Source of the DNA: Clostridiaceae bacterium | Lineage (GTDB): Bacteria > Bacillota > Clostridia > Saccharofermentanales > DTU023 | NCBI GenBank assembly: GCA_012838475.1 | Contig: DUPE01000021.1 | Coordinates: forward strand, 1 to 36,364 | Length of the DNA stretch: 36,364 nt | Direction: 5' to 3' | Shown: positions 22,149 to 30,210 of the stretch, one piece after another | Numbering within the stretch: position 1 is the stretch's first letter | Layout of the letters: every line of letters begins with the position of its first letter | Made by a program: the position numbers and the translations under genes | Notes under the pieces: model-generated | Told to the model about the DNA's origin: nothing | The model's database searches: none | The model's input: the letters and a program-made list of their open reading frames with translations, nothing else

Positions 22149-22424
22149 TTAGTTGTTGACTCTCTCTTTCAGGTTCTTACCTGCTTTGAAAACGGGAGCC
22201 TTGGATGCCGGAATATGGATCTCTTCCTTGGTGCTCGGGTTACGTCCCTTGCGGGCTGCACGATTACGAACTTCAAATGTGCCAAAGCCTACTAAAACAA
22301 CCTTGTCACCCTCTGCCAACGTGTCAGTAATGGTGCTCAAAACGGCATTGATTGCCATCTCACTGTCCTTTTTGCTTAACTTTGTTGTTTTTGCTACTGC
22401 ATCGACTAAATCGGTCTTGTTCAT
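22149..22424 (-). CDS. hup: HU family DNA-binding protein
   Basis: [94 protein letters not shown] upstream of ATG 22424. Confidence 0.97.
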   Translation of the reverse strand: MNKTDLVDAVAKTTKLSKKDSEMAINAVLSTITDTLAEGDKVVLVGFGTFEVRNRAARKGRNPSTKEEIHIPASKAPVFKAGKNLKERVNN

Positions 22425-22623
22425 GGAAAACCTCCTTATGATCATGATTCTTACATATTATCAACCATGCTTTTATGTTATGTCAAGCTAAAATGCCCAA
22501 ATTCCAATGTTATAGGTGCTTTTCTTTCAATATCTTGCGGATTTATTGGTGGTAAGATAGTATTAGTTAACAAAAAACGTTTGAGTTGTGATTAATATGT
22601 TTTCCAAAAGAGAGGATGAGTAA

Positions 22624-22836
22624 ATGGCTGCCAAAATAACGAAGGACATGTTAGTTTCAGATGTTATCAAGATGAATGAAAAGCTGGTCCCGATTTTTTT
22701 CGCTCATGGACTGCATTGTATAGGTTGTGTGATGGCTGAGCACGAGTCTCTGGAAGAAGCGTCTGAGGCCCACGGTCTCGATGTTGATAGTCTTGTCGAG
22801 GATTTGAACAGCTATTTGGAGAAGGGCGAATACTAG
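22624..22836 (+). CDS. DUF1858 domain protein (hybrid-cluster-associated type)
   Basis: 70 aa: ITKDMLVSDVIKMNEKLVPIFFAHGLHCIGCVMAEHESLEEASEAHGLDVDSLVEDLN. Confidence 0.88.
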   Translation: MAAKITKDMLVSDVIKMNEKLVPIFFAHGLHCIGCVMAEHESLEEASEAHGLDVDSLVEDLNSYLEKGEY

Positions 22837-22846
22837 TTTTATCACT

Positions 22847-24718
22847 ATGAGTAGACAGCCTGTCCGCAGAATTACTCCCAAAAAGGCTTTCTTAGTCGCC
22901 TATGACGTGATAGCTTCTGTTATTGCGCTCCTCTTGGCTTGCTTTATTTTTTATGCTGATACCGGTATTCCGCCTGATATTCTTGAACGCTTCAAAAATA
23001 CTTGGTATATCTATCTTTTAACCTCGGTCGTTGTTTACTCCTTATTGGGTTTTTATGATCAGATGTGGGCATATGCGGAGAGTTCTACTTATTTGATTCT
23101 GATAGCCGGTGTGACATTCCAAATGTTGTTATCTTTGCTAATAACTCAACTTATGGCCCAGAGAATGATCTTCCAGATATATGTCATTTACTGGTTTTTA
23201 CTACTTACGGCAGTAGTAGCCATTCGTCTTATCTACAGATTGACCAGACCTAAGAATAAACTCCTGGGTTCCTTTTGGGGAGATGCCAATAGAGGTGACG
23301 GACGACCCTTGATCCGAGTTATGATTGTCGGTGCAGGCATGGCAGGAAGCCAGTTGATAACTGAATTAAGACGGCAGGGCACCCGTATTCCTATTGCCGC
23401 GATAGATGACAATGTATTAAAACAGACTTATAAGGTAAATGGTGTCCCGGTTTTGGGTACCAGAGAAGATATCCCCGGAATTGCAGAAGATCTAAAGATT
23501 GATGAGATCATATTGGCTATGCCCAGCGCTTCCAGTAAGACTATTAGAGAAATCATTACTATCTGCCAGAAGACCAAATGTGATATCAAGATCGTACCCT
23601 TTTTAAGCAGCAATATTGAGGGTGGGACTAATATCGGCCCGGTTCGTGATATTGATATCGAAGATCTTTTGGGCAGGAACCCTATCAAACTTGACACTCA
23701 GGGCATCTGCGACAAAATTAAAGACAAGACTGTGCTGGTGACCGGGGGTGGAGGCTCTATTGGATCAGAATTATGCAGACAAATTGCCACATACAGACCT
23801 GAGAGAATTCTTATTTTTGATATCTATGAGAACAATGCCTATTCTTTGCAGCTGGATTTAATAAGCAAATATCCCTTTGTTAAGACCAATATCCTGATTG
23901 GCTCAGTCAGAGACAGGACGCGTCTGGAAGAGGTTTTCCAAGAGTGGAGGCCGGATGTTGTCTATCATGCTGCTGCCCATAAACATGTACCTTTAATGGA
24001 GGATAATCCAAGTGAGGCCGTGAAGAACAATGTCTTTGGGACGTTCAACGTGGCGGATATTGCAGGGAAGTATGAGGTAGTAAAATTTGTGCTCATCTCT
24101 ACAGACAAAGCGGTAAATCCTACCAATGTCATGGGTGCAACCAAAAGACTAGCCGAAATAACCACGCTGGCAATGAATGTCAAATATCCGAATACTACTT
24201 TTGCTGCTGTCCGGTTTGGCAATGTCTTGAATAGTGATGGCAGCGTGATACCTCTCTTCAAAAAGCAAATTGAAGCAGAGCGCAGAGTCACTGTTACACA
24301 TCCTGATATTAAACGCTATTTTATGACGATTGCAGAAGCATCATCTTTGGTAATCCAAGCCAGTGTGTATGCCCACGGGGGAGAGATATTTGTCCTTGAC
24401 ATGGGTGAGCCGGTCAAGATAGTTGATCTTGCCGCTGACTTGATCCGCCTAAGTGGCTATGAACCCAATGTAGATATTCCAATCCAGTTTATTGGACTCA
24501 GACCAGGCGAGAAGATGGAAGAAGAACTCTTTTTGGATGAAGAGAAAATTCAAACTGCGCATGATGATATATTTATCCTTGATCAGATCAATACCAGCGA
24601 AAAACTGGAAGAAGAGTTAATACAACTGGAAACACTGATAAATTGCCCTGCTGCCGGGGGGGCCCTCGATGAACATATGCGCAGCTTGATTAGTTATCTC
24701 CATCCTGCTGCGGAATAA
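22847..24718 (+). CDS. Membrane nucleoside-diphosphate-sugar epimerase/dehydratase, CapD/EpsC/PglF type
   Basis: N-terminal TM helices, GAGMAGSQLI domain, TGGGGSIGSELCRQI, HAAAHKHVPLMEDNPSEAVKNNV, STDKAVNPTNVMGATKR, RFGNVLNSDGSVIPLFKKQI. Confidence 0.94.
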   Translation: MSRQPVRRITPKKAFLVAYDVIASVIALLLACFIFYADTGIPPDILERFKNTWYIYLLTSVVVYSLLGFYDQMWAYAESSTYLILIAGVTFQMLLSLLITQLMAQRMIFQIYVIYWFLLLTAVVAIRLIYRLTRPKNKLLGSFWGDANRGDGRPLIRVMIVGAGMAGSQLITELRRQGTRIPIAAIDDNVLKQTYKVNGVPVLGTREDIPGIAEDLKIDEIILAMPSASSKTIREIITICQKTKCDIKIVPFLSSNIEGGTNIGPVRDIDIEDLLGRNPIKLDTQGICDKIKDKTVLVTGGGGSIGSELCRQIATYRPERILIFDIYENNAYSLQLDLISKYPFVKTNILIGSVRDRTRLEEVFQEWRPDVVYHAAAHKHVPLMEDNPSEAVKNNVFGTFNVADIAGKYEVVKFVLISTDKAVNPTNVMGATKRLAEITTLAMNVKYPNTTFAAVRFGNVLNSDGSVIPLFKKQIEAERRVTVTHPDIKRYFMTIAEASSLVIQASVYAHGGEIFVLDMGEPVKIVDLAADLIRLSGYEPNVDIPIQFIGLRPGEKMEEELFLDEEKIQTAHDDIFILDQINTSEKLEEELIQLETLINCPAAGGALDEHMRSLISYLHPAAE

Positions 24719-24740
24719 GTAGTGACTGGAGCCGATTAAA

Positions 24741-26567
24741 GTGCAGATCAGCGATTTTCTCAGCTATTATTTTCGCTACCTTATAGGGCCGCTGCTATTT
24801 CTTATTGCCTTGTTGTTATTGGTGAGAATGTGGCGAATTCTTCGTTTGCAAATGAAGATCTCTGCCCGCCCTGCTACATATTTCTTCTTACTGCGAGAAA
24901 GCCTTAAGGACGAGTCTTTCTCGCCTGTGCGCCTATTTCATACCAATCTCATAGGATCCTCCGGATCTGCCGATATGCGGATTCGCGACAAGGGTGTAAG
25001 GCGAAGACACGCACAGCTTTATCTTTACGATGGCTCGTGGTTTTTGGAGCCTGTTACCACACAAACACTGGTGTGGGTCAATGGCAAACAGATTGAAGAA
25101 AGAACAGAAATCGTCAACAACGATGTTATCGGATTGGGCACTACCAAATTGACTCTGGTAGACGACAGAAAATATTTGCATGAAGATAATGACTCTTCCT
25201 CTATAGAATATCTTACTTCCTCTACTGGCGGACAAGCATTTTCAACTCTTATCCTTTTGCATGCGTTCTATGCCATTTGTATGGGACTATTGCTTTACAC
25301 CTTGCCGGAAGAGTTTATTCCTCATCGTGGGATGATATTGATTTACAGTGTTATAGTCATTATTTTTTCGGATCTGGTGTTTGCCCTCTTTAAAATCACA
25401 TTAAAGCAATTCAACGTCGATATATTCCTGGCAGTCATGGCTCTTTATCTGACCGGCTTTATCATACAGAGCAGATTTTCTTTCTGGGACCTTCGTGCTT
25501 CCAGTGAGAACCTGGAAAGTGCGATCCAGGCCAGAGTTTCCGGCTGGCAGCAAATCTGCTTTATTATTCTCGTTGGCTTAGCGATGGCTCTTATTCTCAG
25601 TCTGATTGTCGCAAATACCAGACTTCTGGAAAAGCTTGGCACTGTCGCCATGATAGGTACAACGCTGCTACTGTTAATAACTTTGATTTTTGGTAGAGGC
25701 CAAGCCACTCACGGGGCTGGATTATGGATATACATTGGATCTCGTTCAATTCAACTTACCGAATTCGCCAAAGTGGGCTGGCTGATTGTATTGGCATCTT
25801 TTTTTAAGACCAGGCCGCCCCTTAAAGTCCAGATTCGTTTTGCTGTCTGGGCAGGGGTTAATTTTGTCTTGTTATTGTTATTGCCTGATTTGGGCTCGGC
25901 CATGATCTTGCTGCCCGTGACTTTAATCGTCTTCACCATAATGACCTCGGAATATCTTCTTACCGGCCTTGTTTTGGCGGTGGGGGCGGGAGCCAGCCTA
26001 ATAGCTTATCAAAGCATGCCCTATGTACAGAGGCGGATCTTTGGCTGGATTTCTCTGTGGGAGGAAGTTAATCCACAAAACAGCCAGATTGTTTATGCGT
26101 TGCAGGCAGTAAGCAGAGGTGGTGCCATCGGACAGGGATTGACCCGCGGATCTCCGAGAGCCATACCTCTGGCGTCGGAAGATATGGTTTTTTCGATTGT
26201 CTGCGAGGAGATGGGTCTGATCGCGGGCTTTGCCATAATCATTTTGTTCTTTGTAATCTGGCTGGCAGGAATCACATCTGTAGTTAAAGGACGTGACGGC
26301 TTCAGCGCCAGCCTGACCCTGGCATTGACAACAGCCTTTTTTATGGAAGCGATTATTGCCATAGGAGGAACAACAGGCCTGATACCTTTGACGGGGATTA
26401 CCTTACCCTTTATCGCCCATGGCGGCAGTTCTCTGTTGGCTAAGTTTTTGATGCTGGGTCTGCTGCTGGGTGTTTCCGCTCGCAGGGAGAAAAAAGCGTA
26501 CCGTAAAGCACCTGTGAAAGAAGCTGAAATTTCTCTCGATTATCGAGATGATAGACAGGCTTATTAG
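24741..26567 (+). CDS. FHA-domain/SEDS (FtsW/RodA/SpoVE) fusion protein
   Basis: N-terminal TM plus FHA-like IGSSGSADMRIRDKGVRRRHAQLYLYDGSWFLEP...WVNGKQI; SEDS region LPDLGSAMILLPVTLIVF, QIVYALQAVSRGGAIGQGLTRGSPRAIPLASEDMVFSIVCEEMGLI, HGGSSLLAKFLMLGLLLGVS. Confidence 0.92.
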   Translation: MQISDFLSYYFRYLIGPLLFLIALLLLVRMWRILRLQMKISARPATYFFLLRESLKDESFSPVRLFHTNLIGSSGSADMRIRDKGVRRRHAQLYLYDGSWFLEPVTTQTLVWVNGKQIEERTEIVNNDVIGLGTTKLTLVDDRKYLHEDNDSSSIEYLTSSTGGQAFSTLILLHAFYAICMGLLLYTLPEEFIPHRGMILIYSVIVIIFSDLVFALFKITLKQFNVDIFLAVMALYLTGFIIQSRFSFWDLRASSENLESAIQARVSGWQQICFIILVGLAMALILSLIVANTRLLEKLGTVAMIGTTLLLLITLIFGRGQATHGAGLWIYIGSRSIQLTEFAKVGWLIVLASFFKTRPPLKVQIRFAVWAGVNFVLLLLLPDLGSAMILLPVTLIVFTIMTSEYLLTGLVLAVGAGASLIAYQSMPYVQRRIFGWISLWEEVNPQNSQIVYALQAVSRGGAIGQGLTRGSPRAIPLASEDMVFSIVCEEMGLIAGFAIIILFFVIWLAGITSVVKGRDGFSASLTLALTTAFFMEAIIAIGGTTGLIPLTGITLPFIAHGGSSLLAKFLMLGLLLGVSARREKKAYRKAPVKEAEISLDYRDDRQAY

Positions 26568-26584
26568 ATAAGAGTTGAGCATAA

Positions 26585-27997
26585 ATGAGACAGTTTTTAC
26601 GTAATCTGAAAATGACAACTGCTTTGCTGGTTCTCTTTGTCGCAGTTTTGCTGGTCGCCCTCTTTATCCAGCAAAAACGCAGCACAGAAGAGCTGTCAGT
26701 TGCCGCCGGTGAGAATAAATACGCACTTCAGCAGATATACAGCCGTGCAGGCAGCATAAGCAGCTCAGACGGCGTTGTACTGGCCCACAGTGATGAAGGC
26801 GAAAGGGCATATGCAGAGAATTCCGAACTGGCCAGAGCGTGTCTGCATCTGGTAGGAGACTATACGCACAGACTACCCAACAGTGTTGAGTCAATTTATA
26901 TGCAAGAGCTGCTGGGCAGTTCACGCTCATTTCTAGAACAGCTGAATCTGGATATCAGAGGTCAGGGCTTTGAAGGCAACGATCTGGTACTGACCGTTAA
27001 CGCAGATTTGATGTTGAAGGCGAGCAGACTGCTGAAAGATTATCGAGGCAGTGTAGTGTTGCTTAATTATGAGACAGGTGATTTGCTGGCTCTGGTTAAT
27101 TCCCCCACTGTATCCCCTCAAGATGTAATCAATTGGGAGAATATAACTGAGGGTACACTGTTTAATCGCGCTCTTTATGGTCGTTATTATCCCGGTTCAA
27201 CAATAAAAATGCTGACTACGGCAGCTTTTTTGGAAGATCCTGATCAGGATATGGATATGCAGGTGGTTTGCCTCGGCTCCGAAGAGATTGTTCCTGCGGG
27301 AGCCAAGGAAACATTGACGCCTGAGGGGCATGGTACAGTGGAACTCCGCGAAGCTTTCCGGGAAAGCTGTAATGCCTTTTTTGGCAAGCTGGCAATCGCT
27401 CTGGGACGCGAAGACTTCACCAATAAAGCTGAAGATTTCGGCTTTAATAAGGATCTTAACCTTGATCATTTCAAAATTGCGCAAAGTCTGCTGGATTTGC
27501 AAGAACCGGGTCAAGGCGCCCTCTCTTGGGCGGGAGTTGGTCAGCCGATCGGGCAAGACAGGATCACCATCAGCCCAATGCACCTGGCTGCCATTGCCGG
27601 AGCCATTGCTAATGACGGTGTTATGATGAAGCCACGTGTCTTATTACAAGAAATTGATCCGCTCGGCTCCGTAAGATATACAAGGGAAGCAGAAGATTAC
27701 TTTGTTTGCTGTCAGCCTGGCACTGCAGCTGATCTGGAAGAGCTGATGCTCGAAGTAGTGGATTCAGGTACCGGCAGAAGAGCCAGCAGAGCCGGACTAA
27801 AAATTGCCGGCAAGACCGGCACGGCAGAGATGGCAAACGAAGACGGCGAAATAGTGGTTAATTCACTTTTTTCAGGTTATCTGATCTCTGACAGTCATCC
27901 GCTGGCTGTTGCGGTAATATTAGAAGGCGAGAACAGAGATGCTGCGACAGTGGCAGCGGACATGCTGCAATATGCTGTCTCAGTGGATATTCCTTAA
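26585..27997 (+). CDS. Class B penicillin-binding protein (PbpA-type transpeptidase)
   Basis: N-terminal TM anchor; GRYYPGSTIKM (SxxK), SCN (SxN), KTGTAE (KTG). Confidence 0.93.
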   Translation: MRQFLRNLKMTTALLVLFVAVLLVALFIQQKRSTEELSVAAGENKYALQQIYSRAGSISSSDGVVLAHSDEGERAYAENSELARACLHLVGDYTHRLPNSVESIYMQELLGSSRSFLEQLNLDIRGQGFEGNDLVLTVNADLMLKASRLLKDYRGSVVLLNYETGDLLALVNSPTVSPQDVINWENITEGTLFNRALYGRYYPGSTIKMLTTAAFLEDPDQDMDMQVVCLGSEEIVPAGAKETLTPEGHGTVELREAFRESCNAFFGKLAIALGREDFTNKAEDFGFNKDLNLDHFKIAQSLLDLQEPGQGALSWAGVGQPIGQDRITISPMHLAAIAGAIANDGVMMKPRVLLQEIDPLGSVRYTREAEDYFVCCQPGTAADLEELMLEVVDSGTGRRASRAGLKIAGKTGTAEMANEDGEIVVNSLFSGYLISDSHPLAVAVILEGENRDAATVAADMLQYAVSVDIP

Positions 27998-28094
27998 CAA
28001 GATTTTCAGTGAGCGTGCTCTGCGGTTTGGAAGCGACTCAGTAATAAGTGCCGACGACTAAAAAATCAAATTTGAACTCATCATATAGCAGGTT

Positions 28095-28673
28095 GTGTTT
28101 AGCAGTATGGAAGAACCCTTAGAAAAATGGCTTGAATCTGCCAGACAGGGTGATGCAGAGGCCAAAGAGGAAATGCTGGAAGCCTTGATGACCAGGCTCT
28201 ATCCTCTCTGCGTCAAAATGGCCGGAAATAAGTATGATGCTGAAGATTGTCTGCAGAAGTCGCTAATACGGATTTTGGATAATTTGGACAACTTTCATGG
28301 CAAATCGTCTTTCTTTACCTGGTGCTATAGGATTACCATAAACATCTGTTACGATTTTCTGCGCAGCAAGTCCAGGTGCAAAGAAGATTTATGGGATGAC
28401 ACGGAGAGAGAATTTCCTGTTCACAGCACGAATACAAAGCAAGCTGCTGAAGAAATTGAGCAGGCTGAAACAATGAAAAAAATCAGGGCAGCCCTGCTAA
28501 GATTACCCGACGCATACAGAGATACAGTGATCTTGTTTGAGATTGACGGTTATAGCGTTAAAGAGATAGCAGTAATGCAAGAGATTTCACAGGGGACGGT
28601 AAAGTCAAGGCTGAGCAGAGGACGCTCTTTGCTTGCTCTGGAATTAGAAAGCAGTGGGATAGAGATTTTTTGA
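28095..28673 (+). CDS. ECF-type RNA polymerase sigma factor
   Basis: Region 2 YDAEDCLQKSLIRILDNLDNFHGKSSFFTWCYRITINICYDFLR; region 4 ALLRLPDAYRDTVILFEIDGYSVKEIAVMQEISQGTVKSRLSRGRSLL. Start may be GTG 28095 or ATG 28107. Confidence 0.94.
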   Translation: MFSSMEEPLEKWLESARQGDAEAKEEMLEALMTRLYPLCVKMAGNKYDAEDCLQKSLIRILDNLDNFHGKSSFFTWCYRITINICYDFLRSKSRCKEDLWDDTEREFPVHSTNTKQAAEEIEQAETMKKIRAALLRLPDAYRDTVILFEIDGYSVKEIAVMQEISQGTVKSRLSRGRSLLALELESSGIEIF

Positions 28674-28755
28674 TCCTTAGGATGGCAGCAGATGAGGACT
28701 CTGGTGCAAGAATTTGCTGCAGGAATTACTGGCACAAAATAAATAGAGCTAAACG

Positions 28756-28781
28756 GGAACTATTTGCAGTTTGTTTTCGTC
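28756..28781 (+). promoter_or_regulatory. ECF-type promoter (GGAAC-N17-CGTC)
   Basis: GGAAC 28756-28760, 17-nt spacer, CGTC 28778-28781; intergenic, directly after the ECF gene and 80 nt before the next CDS. Confidence 0.65.
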
Positions 28782-28861
28782 CAATTAGTAGGGAAGAATA
28801 TTGTGCTCAAGTTATTTAGATAAAGTAACAGTAAGAATATCAGGAATATAGAACATAAGAT

Positions 28862-30187
28862 ATGGATGAAAGAAAGAGAAATATTAATAAAGGGCATACG
28901 GACCACAGTAAGCAGGCGCCAGAAATTGGCAGCGATGATCATCAGAATCACTCCGGGCAGGATACAAGAGTGGAGAGCGATGAGCATCTGTATCTTGCCG
29001 GTCGGGAGATGGAACTGGAAGACAAGGGTAAGGCCTATATGGCTTATTTCCGTGAGCACTCGTCTTATATTGATCAAGAGAGTCTGACTGCGGAGCAACG
29101 CCAGCGCATTAAGTCTGCTGTAATGGGTCGCGGCGGTGACTTTATGGGTGAATCGAATGTTCTGGACCTGCAGTCAGTCCGCGGTGGCGGAGTTGTCCCC
29201 AAAGAAATGTCTGATCCAGATGCTATTATTGCCCGTGGTGCTAATCTTGGGCCGGACGAGAAATCTTCCTCCGGCGACACGTCCGTCCGCGAGGGAGTTT
29301 CCTCCGGCGAGAAAGTGTCTGTCCTGGAAGAAGTTTCCACCGATGAGACTATGTCCGTCAGTGAAGGGGTGTCCGTCCCGGAGGGGATTGCCACCGGTAA
29401 GAAGATATCATCAGGTGATAAGAAATCTATAATAAGGAGCCGTTTGCTGCGTAATTCCGTAGTTCCCCTGGCTGCTGTATTGATTGTGTTGATAGGATTT
29501 GTCTTTGTCTGGCAAATGTTCAGCAAAGAAATGGCAGGAGATAGAAGCAGCGAGGATGTCATGCCAGAAGCGGTGCAGGAAGTCTTCCTCACCAGCGATG
29601 ATGAAAACGTTGTAATTGGAACTGATGCGGGCACAGACATCTTTGACTCTCCGGCAGCAACCCAGGCTGCCGAACCGGAAGCGGAGCCGGAAGCTTTGCC
29701 TCCGGGTGACGGCACTGTGGCAGACGAAACAGACGAAGCCGGGGGACAAGAGAGGCTTATCAAGGACAGTCGTTATAGCTGGGTTACGGAATTAATGTCG
29801 CGGTTAGAAACGGACGGCTGGTACCGGCAACATACTGATCAAAACGCCTCGGCAGTAAAGGATTTTGCCACTGTTGAGAGCACCGAAAACAGCGAACTTG
29901 TACTCTCCCGGAGAGATGCTGCCGCCAATGATGAGCTGCACACATTCGGTTACTATGTATTTCAATCTTCTGATTCCTACGACGTCCCTGCTCAAAAAAC
30001 AAAGCTGGAAGCACTTTTCAAAGAGTATCAATATTCATTCATCAGCGTTAGTGCGGATATTGGGTCTGCGCTTGCAGTCCTTAGGTCAACTGATGCACAA
30101 TTAGGTCATATCGGTGAACTGGCCGCTCAAGGTATAATGAGCCAGGAGATACAAGAGGCAGTTCAGATTTGGCTGCTGTGGAAATAG
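28862..30187 (+). CDS. Single-TM protein with low-complexity N-terminal region; candidate ECF-associated (anti-sigma/sensor-like) protein
   Basis: TM helix VVPLAAVLIVLIGFVFVWQMF; hydrophilic N-side with repeats and acidic C-side; position after an ECF sigma gene. No anti-sigma motif recognised. Confidence 0.65.
   Translation: MDERKRNINKGHTDHSKQAPEIGSDDHQNHSGQDTRVESDEHLYLAGREMELEDKGKAYMAYFREHSSYIDQESLTAEQRQRIKSAVMGRGGDFMGESNVLDLQSVRGGGVVPKEMSDPDAIIARGANLGPDEKSSSGDTSVREGVSSGEKVSVLEEVSTDETMSVSEGVSVPEGIATGKKISSGDKKSIIRSRLLRNSVVPLAAVLIVLIGFVFVWQMFSKEMAGDRSSEDVMPEAVQEVFLTSDDENVVIGTDAGTDIFDSPAATQAAEPEAEPEALPPGDGTVADETDEAGGQERLIKDSRYSWVTELMSRLETDGWYRQHTDQNASAVKDFATVESTENSELVLSRRDAAANDELHTFGYYVFQSSDSYDVPAQKTKLEALFKEYQYSFISVSADIGSALAVLRSTDAQLGHIGELAAQGIMSQEIQEAVQIWLLWK
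29282..29425 (+). repeat. In-frame 36-bp degenerate tandem repeats (12-aa period)
   Basis: SVREGVSSGEKV / SVLEEVSTDETM / SVSEGVSVPEGI / ATGKKISSGDKK. Confidence 0.65.
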
Positions 30188-30210
30188 CATTAGGAAGACG
30201 AGGATTAATT

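Noticed and set aside
27998-28094. ECF-type promoter ahead of the sigma gene itself
   Set aside because: TGAAC at about 28070 and CGACG near 28053 are not in the right order or spacing for a GGAAC-N16-17-CGTC promoter.
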